From CAZWLY01 sp964634465 (lineage in GTDB: Bacteria > Desulfobacterota > Desulfarculia > G963662305), in contig CAZWLY010000013.1 in NCBI GenBank assembly GCA_964634465.1, positions 1 through 64,000 of the forward strand: a stretch of 64,000 nt of DNA, in the 5' to 3' direction. Shown here piece by piece: positions 38,420-46,853 of this stretch. Below the pieces are notes generated by a model. That model was not told the origin of the DNA. It made no database searches and worked only from the letters and a program-made list of their open reading frames with translations. The translations under genes were made by a program, and so were the position numbers. Every line of letters starts with the position of its first letter. Within the stretch, counting starts at the first letter, position 1.

Positions 38420-38455
38420 TACTAGTCTTAACGGCCGGCGGGCTGAAGAACTTTA
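38420..38455 (-). promoter_or_regulatory. Sigma-28 (FliA)-like promoter of the FliD-like operon
   Basis: Minus strand: TAAAGTTC at 38448-38455, 12-bp spacer, GCCGTTAA at 38428-38435, followed by GACTAGTA at 38420-38427. Seven of eight bases match in each box of the enterobacterial consensus (TAAAGTTT, GCCGATAA), with a spacer one base longer. The leader to ATG 38373 is about 45 nt. Confidence 0.72.
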
Positions 38456-38673
38456 AACTTTTTTTGATTTTTTTGAACGAGCCCCCTGAAAAGCGGCTTC
38501 ATCGCCCAACTAACGGAAACAACAGATAAAGCTGCCAGGAAGGATCGGGGCGTCCTACGCGGCGCCGACCATACGGGAGAGGTAGGACCCTGGAAACGAA
38601 TCGTGCCTCGGAATCCGGCGCGGGTCTTGAGAGAGGGAAAAGAGAGAGGCCCTTTCCGGAAAAGCCGGCCCGG

Positions 38674-40140
38674 CTAGCGCAGATCCCCGGGGTTGCGGCG
38701 GGGCGGGCCGGTGGGAGACGGCGGGCTGTTCGAACCGTAGTTCGAACCGTTGGCCAACATCTCGCCGGTGACGTTGCCGCTATCCAGGACGACCGTATCG
38801 CCGTAGCCGCACAGGCCGCCGGTGGAGAACTCGATCTGGCCGGTGAGCGTGGAAGTGCCGTCGAGGTTGACCATCCGAACCAGGGCGTACCAGCACTCCC
38901 CGCCGGCGTTGGGGGCCGGAGTTGCGAACTGAACGGAACACTCGTTGTTGCCGCTGGGGTTTACGTCCCCTCCGGCGATGGTGCACATGGCGTCGTAATC
39001 GTCCGTGTCAGGGACGGGAATCGAGCCTTTCTGGACATAGAGTTCCACGTCCCCCGGCCCACTGTAGGCCGAGCCCAGAAACGAGACCGTGACGACCAAT
39101 TGACACGAGTTGAACGGCACGTGCAGGCCGTAGGCCTTCTCGTAGCCGTTGGTCTCATTGAAAGTGAACGCCCCCTGAACCAGACTGCCTTCGAGCAGGG
39201 TGGCCTGGCCGTAGTCGGTGCAGTCGTAGTCGAAATGGAAACTCATGGTGCCGTCGGTCGAGGTGGTGTCGGCGTTGTAGGCCATGACCCACCACCAGCC
39301 GGAGGCCGGGGCGGCGACGGTGATCGTCGGGTCCTCCGTGCCCGCGGTGTCGGCGAGTTGGTCGTAGTCCGCCAGCGTCGGCCTGGCGCCGTGCTTGGCA
39401 TAGAGATCGATGTCGCCGGTCAGGTTGTAGGCGGAGAACTCCAGGTTGCTCGCCCCGGTCGGCACGTCGATCATGAAGTAGTGGGCCGAGTTCGGGGTCA
39501 GGTCTTTGTCGCCGGCGATGGGGGGGGTGGAGGTCGAGTACTCGACGTTTCGCCTGATGATCCGATCGTATTCGAAGTAGAAGGTGAACTTACCCTGGTC
39601 GATCGGCCGGCCGGCGTTGCCACAGATGCAGCCGAAGGAGTACTCGGTCGGCTCCAGTTTCCGGGCGCCGTCATTCAGGTCGTATATCCCCCCGGAAAAA
39701 GCGTCGGGATCGTCGCCGAACCAATTGTCGAAATCACTCGGCGCCAGGTTGGCCGTGACCAAGGGGCTGGGATCGGCGGTGTCGGCGAAGAAGCTGATCT
39801 GGCCGCTGGTGAAATCGAGAATGACCGGTTCCACGCTGTCGCCCGAACCGGAGACGTTGTTCAACCTGAGGCCGAAAGACCACGATTCCGGGTCGGTGGC
39901 CTCGCAGCCGTCGATGGTCAAAGGCGGGGCGGTGTTGCTCCACAACGAGACCAGGTTGGGATGGGTGGCGGCGATGGTCACATCGGTCCAGCCGCTGGTA
40001 GTTCCACCGTCCGGAGTACAGTAGCTCCACCCCGCCGGCGCGGGCCAGACAAGGGTCACCACCGCCAACAACAGCAAAATAACACCAAGCTTGTTGTGGA
40101 CCATCACGCCCCCACCGGACGGCAGGTTCACCTTCTTCAA
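38674..40140 (-). CDS. Large secreted protein with PPC-like beta domains
   Basis: 488 aa from TTG 40140 (GAGGAG five bases upstream), or 476 aa from ATG 40104. Signal peptide LGVILLLLAVVTLVWPAPAG. Then a Cys-poor beta region (about 35-185) and two pre-peptidase C-terminal-like domains: about 205-315 (FMIDVPTGASNLEFSAYNLT, GDIDLYAKHG, GWWWVMAYN) and about 330-450 (GDVELYVQKGS, ECWYALVRMVN). A Pro/Ser/Asn tail ends it. No protease domain is attached, so probably a surface or extracellular binding protein. Expression may be controlled by the structured leader at 40141-40232. Confidence 0.82.
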   Translation of the reverse strand: MKKVNLPSGGGVMVHNKLGVILLLLAVVTLVWPAPAGWSYCTPDGGTTSGWTDVTIAATHPNLVSLWSNTAPPLTIDGCEATDPESWSFGLRLNNVSGSGDSVEPVILDFTSGQISFFADTADPSPLVTANLAPSDFDNWFGDDPDAFSGGIYDLNDGARKLEPTEYSFGCICGNAGRPIDQGKFTFYFEYDRIIRRNVEYSTSTPPIAGDKDLTPNSAHYFMIDVPTGASNLEFSAYNLTGDIDLYAKHGARPTLADYDQLADTAGTEDPTITVAAPASGWWWVMAYNADTTSTDGTMSFHFDYDCTDYGQATLLEGSLVQGAFTFNETNGYEKAYGLHVPFNSCQLVVTVSFLGSAYSGPGDVELYVQKGSIPVPDTDDYDAMCTIAGGDVNPSGNNECSVQFATPAPNAGGECWYALVRMVNLDGTSTLTGQIEFSTGGLCGYGDTVVLDSGNVTGEMLANGSNYGSNSPPSPTGPPRRNPGDLR

Positions 40141-40232
40141 GATCGCTCCTCGGGCAGACGGTCTGGCTCAAAACGGCGGCCACTCCCTCTCCAGCCGACC
40201 CGTCAGGCTGGAGACGACCACTCCGAACGATC
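40141..40232 (-). promoter_or_regulatory. Structured 5' leader, possible riboswitch or translational control element
   Basis: In the minus-strand transcript GATCGTTC (40225-40232) pairs with GAGCGATC (40141-40148), whose GAG is part of the AGGAG ribosome site. Inside lies an 8-bp perfect hairpin CTCCAGCC/GGCTGGAG (40189-40213, 9-nt loop) and a smaller CAGA/TCTG hairpin. GGAGTGGTCGTC and GGAGTGGCCGCC are near-repeats. I cannot match it to a known riboswitch class. Confidence 0.5.
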
Positions 40233-40245
40233 ACACATTACAGAA

Positions 40246-40275
40246 AGCATAGCAACTCGGGGAAAAATCTGTCAA
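40246..40275 (-). promoter_or_regulatory. Promoter of the secreted PPC-like protein gene
   Basis: Minus strand: -35 TTGACA at 40270-40275, 18-bp spacer, -10 TATGCT at 40246-40251. Transcripts would carry the structured leader 40141-40232. The rest of the gap up to 40441 holds nothing else I can identify. Confidence 0.72.
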
Positions 40276-40441
40276 GTTGGCTATGTCCACCGCCCGTCCG
40301 AACCCTTCCGACTCAAAAGAAGGCCCCGGCCACACGGCGGCGGGAACTCGGGGACTCGTAATCGGGCTTGCCTTGGGACGGCGGGGTCGATTAGGCTTGA
40401 AAGCGGAATCAATTGTAGTAATCCATCGGGAGCCCTCACGG

Positions 40442-41344
40442 ATGGAAGTCGTCTTCCTGGGCACCGGCTCGGCTTGGGGCGCGCCCGAGCACGGCTGCCC
40501 GTGTCTGATCTGCCAAGCCATGCGCCGGGCCGGCGAGGAGCGAACCAGGACCTCGCTGCTGGTTACGACCGACCAACACCTCTTGATCGACCCCGGGCCG
40601 GACATTCGCCGCCAGATGATCGACCACCGGGTCGGGCGGCCCGACGCCGTCCTGATCACCCACGAACACCTGGACCACATGGGCGGTCTGGACGACCTGC
40701 TCTGCTTCCGGCGCTCGGTGGCTCGACAGGACTGGCGGCCGATCCCGGTCTACGCCCATCCGGCGGCCTGGCCGAGCATCGAGGCGCGCTTCGACTATCT
40801 CTTCGAGACGACCCTCGAAAAACGCGACTACCTGCCCGGCCGGCCAGCCGAGGACTTGGCCGTGGAGGTCACCCCCTTCAAGACCGAGCACGGGCCGGTG
40901 GCCAAGGGGTCGGTGGGGCTGATCATCGCCCGTAACGGCAAGAAACTCGTCTACACCTCTGACTTCATGTCTCTCCCCGAGGAACCCGAGGCGCTGGCGA
41001 AACCCGACCTGTTGATTCTTCAGGCTCATTTCTTCAACGAGCCCGGCTTCAACCGACCCCACCACATGAGCCTTCAAAACGGGCTCGATTACATCGCCCG
41101 CTGGGAGCCCAAGCGGGTGGTGCTGGTCCACCTCTCCTCGGCCGACTGGACGCCCGGCGATCCGGCCAACGCCATCCTGAAGAAGCTCGAACCCAAGGAC
41201 CCGCTCCGGGACGAGGACGGCCGCCCCTTCGACATCCCCCTGACCACCGACGATTGGGCCGCCCTGGCCCCCAGGGTGCTGGCCGCGGCCGGTCTGGACG
41301 TCGCCGTCGAGCCGGCCCGGGAAGGGATGCGGCTGGTGATCTAG
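40442..41344 (+). CDS. Metallo-beta-lactamase-fold hydrolase (PhnP/RNase Z-like)
   Basis: 300 aa from ATG 40442. Begins MEVVFLGTGSAWGAPEHGCP with CPCLIC, as in PhnP-type phosphodiesterases; the metal motif is VLITHEHLDHMGGLDDL, with later ligands in FKTEHGP, YTSDFMSL and LVHLSS. The cysteines of PhnP's zinc-binding insertion (HGCPCLIC) are present. Probably a cyclic-phosphate phosphodiesterase; substrate not known. No phn genes nearby. Confidence 0.88.
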   Translation: MEVVFLGTGSAWGAPEHGCPCLICQAMRRAGEERTRTSLLVTTDQHLLIDPGPDIRRQMIDHRVGRPDAVLITHEHLDHMGGLDDLLCFRRSVARQDWRPIPVYAHPAAWPSIEARFDYLFETTLEKRDYLPGRPAEDLAVEVTPFKTEHGPVAKGSVGLIIARNGKKLVYTSDFMSLPEEPEALAKPDLLILQAHFFNEPGFNRPHHMSLQNGLDYIARWEPKRVVLVHLSSADWTPGDPANAILKKLEPKDPLRDEDGRPFDIPLTTDDWAALAPRVLAAAGLDVAVEPAREGMRLVI

Positions 41345-41562
41345 CCCGGTCGTCCGGCGATCGAACTCCTTCGCTCACGCCTCGAACGTCCCGAAGACCA
41401 GTCATTTGCGGGCCGGCCTCGGTGGCGTAGAATGGAGACAGATCCGGTGACGGCCTGCATCCCGACAGCCAGGCGGAGAGACCGGGGGACGCCGGAAGGG
41501 ATTACGTCCGCCAAAGCCGCCCTGCGAGAGCCCCCGTGGAAGCCCAGTCAAGGAGGTGAGCC

Positions 41563-42096
41563 ATGGTGGGCAAGAATCGGTTGGCCCGATTCCAACTCTT
41601 TGCCGGCCTCTCCCACGAGCGGTTGACCAAGATCCAACGCCTGGCCGAAGAGGTCGGTTTTTCCTCGGGCCAACTAATCTTCGAAGAAGGCCGCCAGGCC
41701 AAGCACAGCTACGGCATCCTGGAGGGCTCGGTCGCCCTGAGCATCGTCTTCAGGGACCGGGTGGTCAACTGCGACGTAATCCACGAAGAATCGATCGTGC
41801 GCCTGGTCGAGGAGTTCGAGAAGTCGATCGTGGTCGATATCGCCGGTCCCAATGAACTCTTGGGCTGGTCGGGTCTGGTCGGGCCCCATGTCTGGACGGC
41901 CACGGCCACGGCCGTCGAGGACAGCCGCCTCTTCAGGCTGCCGGCGGCCGAGTTCCTGGCTTTGATGGATCTGGACCCGGCCCTGGGTTATCCGGTGGCC
42001 ATGAACCTGAGTCACATCATCGCCAAGCGCCTGGCCCACCGGACCGACAAGCTGATCGAGGTCTGGACCGAGTATTTCGACCTCAACGAGATTTGA
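41563..42096 (+). CDS. Cyclic-nucleotide-binding-domain protein without DNA-binding domain
   Basis: 177 aa, start ATG 41563 with AGGAGG upstream. A single cNMP-binding beta-barrel (about 8-150): FAGLSHERLTKIQRLAEEV, GQLIFEEG, GILEGSVALSI, GPNELLGWSGLV (the phosphate-binding-cassette position, degenerate) and ATAVEDSRLFRLPAAEFLAL. No helix-turn-helix follows, so it is not a CRP-type regulator as it stands. Convergent with the membrane protein gene. Confidence 0.88.
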   Translation: MVGKNRLARFQLFAGLSHERLTKIQRLAEEVGFSSGQLIFEEGRQAKHSYGILEGSVALSIVFRDRVVNCDVIHEESIVRLVEEFEKSIVVDIAGPNELLGWSGLVGPHVWTATATAVEDSRLFRLPAAEFLALMDLDPALGYPVAMNLSHIIAKRLAHRTDKLIEVWTEYFDLNEI

Positions 42097-42102
42097 GCGC
42101 CG

Positions 42103-42870
42103 TCAGTCTTCTTCCCAGTCCTCCTGGAGCAGATTGGGGTCGATGACGTTGTGGATGCCGGTCTGGTGGCTGAACAGGACGGGGTGGTGGCGTTTCAAAT
42201 GCTGGAGGTACTGGAGCCAGAGCACGGCCAAGGCCTTCAGGGCCTTGGTGATGTCCTGGGCCAAGTGGTCGAGGCTGGCCGGGCCCAACTCCGCCCAATC
42301 CGGATGGAAGTGGAGCTCTTCGATGAGATGGAACAGGCTGATGAGGCCGTGATGGAAGTCCTCGAACTCCAGTAGGTGGGGGCTGCGGGTCATCTCGAGA
42401 ATGGCCCCCTCTTTCTCCCGGAGCGTCCTGACCAACTCGGCCAGCAGCCGCCTGTCGGTCCTGATCCGAAATCTGGTCGTCCTGACGGCCGCTTCGGCCA
42501 TCCTGAAGCGACGCGGGTTCCACTCCGGCTGGACCATGACCTGCTCGTCGAACTCGTCCCGATTCTCCACCATGGCCGCCATCAAAACGAACAGATCAAC
42601 CCCCACCTGGCGAAAGAAGATACCCAGCAGCATGGACATCTTCTTCAACCGGGTCCGCTGTTCCCGAAAGGAGAGCAGCCCGTCCAAAACCAGGCCGATG
42701 CCCAAGGCGTGGAGGGGCAGGAAGGCCAAGTGGAGCAGGAAGTAGCTTTGGATGTACTTCGAGTCCTGGTAGACGGCGTAGTGGATCGAAGCCAGGCCGA
42801 ACGACAGGGCGATCAGGCCGGCGCCGATGACGATCTTCTCGGTCAGACTCTTGACCAGCCGCGGACTCAT
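42103..42870 (-). CDS. Membrane protein of unknown function
   Basis: 255 aa from ATG 42870 (a GTG/ATG five codons earlier is possible). Two hydrophobic helices near the N-terminus (about 13-32 and 43-66, FLLHLAFLPLHALGIGLVLD), then a long helical cytoplasmic part rich in His, Arg and Leu, including EFEDFHHGLISLFHLIEELH and LQYLQHLKRHHPVLFSHQTG. The His-rich helices might bind metal, but nothing confirms it. Family not recognised. Confidence 0.72.
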   Translation of the reverse strand: MSPRLVKSLTEKIVIGAGLIALSFGLASIHYAVYQDSKYIQSYFLLHLAFLPLHALGIGLVLDGLLSFREQRTRLKKMSMLLGIFFRQVGVDLFVLMAAMVENRDEFDEQVMVQPEWNPRRFRMAEAAVRTTRFRIRTDRRLLAELVRTLREKEGAILEMTRSPHLLEFEDFHHGLISLFHLIEELHFHPDWAELGPASLDHLAQDITKALKALAVLWLQYLQHLKRHHPVLFSHQTGIHNVIDPNLLQEDWEED

Positions 42871-42926
42871 CACCCTCCACCCCAAACCGAAATCGGCCGA
42901 ACGGGGGTAATCTTACCACATCCGGG

Positions 42927-43685
42927 CTAGTCGGCCAGAAAACCGATGACCGCGCCGAAACGGCCGGTGGCCGGCCCCTGGCCCCGGTGAGAGAAGAACA
43001 GGTCGCCCCGGCAGCGGGTGCACAGCTCAACGGCGTCGATGTTGGCTTCCTCAAGACCGGCTTCGACGAGCTGCCGACGGGCCGCGGCCCTGAGATCGAA
43101 GTGGTTCCGGCCGACGCGGTACGCCCAGAAGGCCTCGGGGAACTCGTGGCGGTAATTGACGAACTCGGCGCAGCACGGCCCCAGCGAGGGGCTCAGTCCC
43201 GCCCTCAGCTCGGCCGGACGGCTGCCGTAGCGCTCGACAAGGGCTTCGATCAGGGCCGGGATGGCGCCCTTGATGAGGCCCCGCCAGCCGACGTGGACGG
43301 CGCCGACGACGCGCCTGACCGGATCGACCGCCAGCACCGCCTGGCAGTCGGCGATCTTGATCACCAGCCCCAGGCCGGGGCGATCGGTGATCAGTCCGTC
43401 GGCCTCGGCCAGCGGCGCGATCTCTTCGGCCGGAAGCCGGCCGCCCACCACGGCGATCTTCTCGCCGTGGACCTGATGGACGCTCACCAGGCGCTCGAAT
43501 CCGAGCGCCCGCCGGACCAGAGCCAGGTTGGCCCGGACGTTGGCCTCGCTATCGCCGGTGGCGGTGGACAGGTTCAGGCCGTCGTAAGGGCTCGGCGACA
43601 AGCCCCCCCGCCGGGGAAAAAAGCCGTGGGCCAACCCTTCGACCTCGCCCAAGACCTGCAGGCTGAAAAAGTCGGGCCGGCTCAA
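42927..43685 (-). CDS. pgeF: Peptidoglycan editing factor / purine nucleoside phosphorylase, YfiH/LACC1 family
   Basis: 252 aa from TTG 43685, overlapping the GTPase stop (TTGA). Motifs: GLNLSTATGDSEANVRANL, SVHQVHGEKIAVV (His), ADGLITDRPGLGL, KIADCQAVLAVDP (Cys), AVHVGWRGLIKGAI (His), and GPCCAEF near residue 180. The family is reported both to keep non-canonical residues out of murein precursors and to phosphorolyse adenosine. Homologues often neighbour cell-wall genes; here the partner is a TGS GTPase. Confidence 0.94.
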   Translation of the reverse strand: MSRPDFFSLQVLGEVEGLAHGFFPRRGGLSPSPYDGLNLSTATGDSEANVRANLALVRRALGFERLVSVHQVHGEKIAVVGGRLPAEEIAPLAEADGLITDRPGLGLVIKIADCQAVLAVDPVRRVVGAVHVGWRGLIKGAIPALIEALVERYGSRPAELRAGLSPSLGPCCAEFVNYRHEFPEAFWAYRVGRNHFDLRAAARRQLVEAGLEEANIDAVELCTRCRGDLFFSHRGQGPATGRFGAVIGFLAD

Positions 43686-44665
43686 GCCCTGATCTCCACC
43701 ACGTCCTTGTCGGCCAGAACGTGATCGCGCTGGACCACCTGGCCGTCGAAGGCGCCCGAACCCCAAATCCGGGCGCTGCTCAGCTTGGCCTGGAGGTCCT
43801 TGTGGATCTTGCCGGCCAGGTCCTCGACCGTGGAGCCGGCGGGCAGGGTGAAGGGCTGGTCCAGGTCCGGCTCCTTGCCCGGCTGCTTGGTGTAGACCCG
43901 GATGATGTCCAGGGCCTCGAAGGTGGCCCGGCCCAGTTCCGCAAGTCCCTGGCCGGTGACGGTCGAGACGGCGAGAGGCGGCCACCGGCCTTCGGTCAAC
44001 TCCTCGAAGATCTCCAGATTCTCGGCCGCGTCGGGTCTGTCCGAACCGGTGGCGACCAAGACGGCCTCCTTGTAGTACCAGCCGGGCTCCATGTCCTCGT
44101 CGGGCTCCATTCCGGCCGGGTAGAGGCCGATCTTCCGATCGGCCAGGACCCTCTCGGTCGTCTCCAGACCGCTCAGGGGCGACTCGACGGAAAGAACCAG
44201 CCAGACCAGGTCGGCCCGCCGGACGAGATCGAACAGCCACGGTTCGTTGTAGTCCTCGGAGAGCGGCGGCAGGTCGATGAGCTGGATGGCCACGTCCTCG
44301 TGGTTCATCATCCCCGGCGTGGGCTTGAGCGTGGTGTGGGGGTAGTCGGCCACCTCGGGTTTGGCCGCGGTCAGGGCGGCGAGAAGGCTGGACTTGCCGG
44401 TGTTGGCCGGACCGACCAGGACGACCTGGCCGGCGCCCTCCTTGGGGATCATGTGGCTCACCCCGGCCCGGACGACCTTCTTGGCCGGCTCCCTCTTCAG
44501 CTTGGCGATCTTGGCCTTGAGGTCGGCCTGGAGATGGTCGGTGCCCTTGTGCTTGGGCATTATCCGCAGCATCTCCTCCAGGGCGGCCAGCTTGTCGGAG
44601 ACGTTCTTGGCCGCCCGGTACCTCTTTTCGACCTCAAAGTATTGCGGCGGCAGATTGGCGGGCAT
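43682..44665 (-). CDS. TGS-domain GTPase of the OBG/DRG group, with atypical G3 and G4
   Basis: 327 aa. N-terminal helical domain (about 1-75, MPANLPPQYFEVEKRYRAAK), GTPase domain with P-loop GPANTGKSSLL (about 84) and switch PHTTLKPTPGMM, and C-terminal TGS domain (about 255-325, FTLPAGSTVEDLAGKIHKDL). The G3 motif reads DLPPLSED rather than DxxG, and no NKxD is seen (VATGSDR stands there). It may bind nucleotide differently from OBG or DRG. Likely ribosome-associated by analogy. Confidence 0.87.
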   Translation of the reverse strand: MPANLPPQYFEVEKRYRAAKNVSDKLAALEEMLRIMPKHKGTDHLQADLKAKIAKLKREPAKKVVRAGVSHMIPKEGAGQVVLVGPANTGKSSLLAALTAAKPEVADYPHTTLKPTPGMMNHEDVAIQLIDLPPLSEDYNEPWLFDLVRRADLVWLVLSVESPLSGLETTERVLADRKIGLYPAGMEPDEDMEPGWYYKEAVLVATGSDRPDAAENLEIFEELTEGRWPPLAVSTVTGQGLAELGRATFEALDIIRVYTKQPGKEPDLDQPFTLPAGSTVEDLAGKIHKDLQAKLSSARIWGSGAFDGQVVQRDHVLADKDVVEIRA

Positions 44666-44761
44666 GGTCTCTAAATGTCTTCGATTTTGCTGGTGACACG
44701 GCTGTGATCATCGCTGATCGGCTGATGATAACACGCCCGGATCAACGGGCCAAGAGGGGGG

Positions 44762-45628
44762 CTATTCGGCCGGCTTGTCCGGCTTGCGAACCTTGGTCAA
44801 GGGGATGACCTTGCAGCGCTCCCGCGAAGTCCAGGAGGCCGGCGGCAGCTCGTGGCCGGTCGGGCTTTTCAGCTTCTCGATGTAGCTGGCCAGCTTGGGC
44901 GAACGGGCGATGAGGGTCTCGATCTGTTCGGCCATCTCCTGGCTGGCTTCGTGGAGCGAAGTCAGATCGAGTCGCGGCCCGCCCAGGGCGGCGATGAGCT
45001 CCATGATCTTGATGACCTGTTTGAAGTTGCCGTTCTGGACGTAGACCGGAGCGTGGCCCCACAACCCGACCACCGGCAGGCCGCGGTCGCGACAGGCCAG
45101 GTAGAACGGGGTGTGGATGGAGATCGGCCCCTCGTAGCGACCCAGGACGCCGCCAGCCCCGACCAGCGTCTCCCGAAGGACCATGTCCTCACAAATAATC
45201 GATACCATCGGTGGATCGGAGTGAAGGCGCTCGTCATAGGTGCCGCCGAGAGAGATCACCAGGCGGGTGTCCAGCTTGACGAGCAGCTCCGTCACCAAAT
45301 CGATGTAGACGCCCCACTTCAAATGGGGTTCGTGGCCGCTGAAAAGAATCGTGTCCGGTCCACCCGGCGGCCGGCAGTAGGAGAACAGGTTGGTCGGCAT
45401 CTCGACGCTCTCCACCCGGCCGTCCTTTATCCGGGCCGTGGGCCGGTTGGCGGTGAAGTCATAAAACGAGTCGGACTCGATTTCGGCCAGGGGCAGTCCG
45501 CCCGCCGCCTGCTGGATGAACGACAGGGTCGAGGAGGCGATCTCGCCGGCGTTGGCCCAGCCCTTGAAGCCGACTATGGCCACAGGAGCATTCAGCTCGG
45601 GTTGAGACAACATCTTCACCTGTTCCAT
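44762..45628 (-). CDS. PAC2 family protein
   Basis: 288 aa from ATG 45628 (MEQVKMLSQPELNAPVAIVG). PAC2 signatures: GFKGWANAGEIASSTLSFI, TILFSGHEPHLKW, VISLGGTYDERLHSDPP and PVVGLWGHAPVYVQ. The family is related to the eukaryotic proteasome assembly chaperone 2 fold; its bacterial role is unknown. About 60% charged in the last 50 residues. Alone on its strand here. Confidence 0.88.
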   Translation of the reverse strand: MEQVKMLSQPELNAPVAIVGFKGWANAGEIASSTLSFIQQAAGGLPLAEIESDSFYDFTANRPTARIKDGRVESVEMPTNLFSYCRPPGGPDTILFSGHEPHLKWGVYIDLVTELLVKLDTRLVISLGGTYDERLHSDPPMVSIICEDMVLRETLVGAGGVLGRYEGPISIHTPFYLACRDRGLPVVGLWGHAPVYVQNGNFKQVIKIMELIAALGGPRLDLTSLHEASQEMAEQIETLIARSPKLASYIEKLKSPTGHELPPASWTSRERCKVIPLTKVRKPDKPAE

Positions 45629-45717
45629 GGGCTTGAATATATCCGAGGGGTGGGGGGGCGTCAAGGCGACCCGGGAACCCAGTTTGCGGTTTAAGGCCGG
45701 TGCAGGTGGTAAAAATA

Positions 45718-45746
45718 TTTACAAAAAGATCGCTATTAGGTACTCT
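45718..45746 (+). promoter_or_regulatory. Promoter of the HDOD gene
   Basis: -35 TTTACA at 45718-45723, 17-bp spacer, -10 TACTCT at 45741-45746. It leaves a 5' leader of more than 220 nt. The rest of 45629-45982 shows no ORF with a ribosome site. Confidence 0.4.
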
Positions 45747-45982
45747 GTTGCCACTCTGGCGGCGCTTGGCGAGGCGGGGTCTGGAATTGCGCCTCTCAAA
45801 AAGCCGCCAAAGCGACCCGGTTAGGGCGGCGATGGTCGAAACCACTCGAACCGGACGCCTCGGAAAAGATCGAAAAAGTGTAAATCCAGGCGGCCCCGAA
45901 AGGCGACTCGAACCCGCCGGAACGACCGCCGCCGGTCGCGGAGCCAGTCGGCTCAGCCAGAAGACGCTACAAGGACCCTGAT

Positions 45983-46840
45983 GTGATGATGACCGATCTG
46001 GTAGAAAGCAGGCGCAAGGTGCTCGACATCGAGCGCCTGCCAGCCATGCCCTACGTCGCCGTCCGCCTCTTGGACGCCTTGGCCGACGACAGAACCACGG
46101 CCGCCCAGTTGGAGGAGATCATCCAGAGCGACCAGGCCTTGGCCTCCAAGGTTCTCTCCCTGGCCAACTCCGCCTATTACGGCTTCGCCCAGAAAGTGAC
46201 CACCATCCAGCGGGCGGTGGTGGCCATCGGGCTGCGGGATCTCCGCCTGTTGAGCCTGGGCGCCAGTCTCTCCAGCATCTTCGATCCGTCGAAGATGGCC
46301 GCCGAGTTCGACGGCGAGGGGCTGTGGACCCACTGCCTGTCGGTCTCGCTGACCGCCCGGGAAATGGCCGTCCTGGTCGGCTATCCCCACCCGGGCGAGC
46401 TGCTGGTCGCCGGCCTGCTCCACGATCTGGGCAAGTTGGTCGTCGCCGTCTACTTGAAGAAGGAAGCCGAAGTGATGAGCCGCCTCCTTCGGGAAGGGCT
46501 GGCCTACAACGAAGCCGAAAAAAGGCTGGGGCTGGACCACATGACCACCGGGTACTGGTTGGCCCAGAAGTGGGGTCTGCCCCGAATGCACGTCACCGCC
46601 ATTCAACAGCACCACAGCCCAAAGTCCGGCGATCCCTATTACCAGACCACCAGTCTGGTCGCCCTGTCGGATTATTTGATAAAAAAGATGGGGCTGGGCG
46701 CCGTGCACCAGGCGGACGAGTTGAACATTCCGGCCCTGTCCACCCAGGTCGGGCTAAAGCCGGGTCAGATGGCCGAGCTGAGCGAGCGGCTCAAGGAAGA
46801 GATTCCCCCGATTATCGAGGCGTGGCAGCATATCATGTGA
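45983..46840 (+). CDS. HDOD-domain protein
   Basis: 285 aa; GTG and two ATGs open the frame. An HDOD domain spans about 18-215 (LPAMPYVAVRLLDALAD, IIQSDQALASKVLSLANSAY, VVAIGLRDLRLLSLG, LLHDLGKLVV). HDOD proteins are enzymatically inactive HD-like scaffolds in signalling. LLHDLGKL keeps the HD pair, so partial metal binding is possible. Ends 13 bp before the kinase-like gene; the two likely work together. Confidence 0.92.
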   Translation: MMMTDLVESRRKVLDIERLPAMPYVAVRLLDALADDRTTAAQLEEIIQSDQALASKVLSLANSAYYGFAQKVTTIQRAVVAIGLRDLRLLSLGASLSSIFDPSKMAAEFDGEGLWTHCLSVSLTAREMAVLVGYPHPGELLVAGLLHDLGKLVVAVYLKKEAEVMSRLLREGLAYNEAEKRLGLDHMTTGYWLAQKWGLPRMHVTAIQQHHSPKSGDPYYQTTSLVALSDYLIKKMGLGAVHQADELNIPALSTQVGLKPGQMAELSERLKEEIPPIIEAWQHIM

Positions 46841-46853
46841 GGCCGACCAGCCG

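Noticed and set aside
40141..40232. Leader considered as a GEMM c-di-GMP riboswitch
   Set aside because: The conserved GEMM core sequences are absent, so only an unclassified structured leader is reported.
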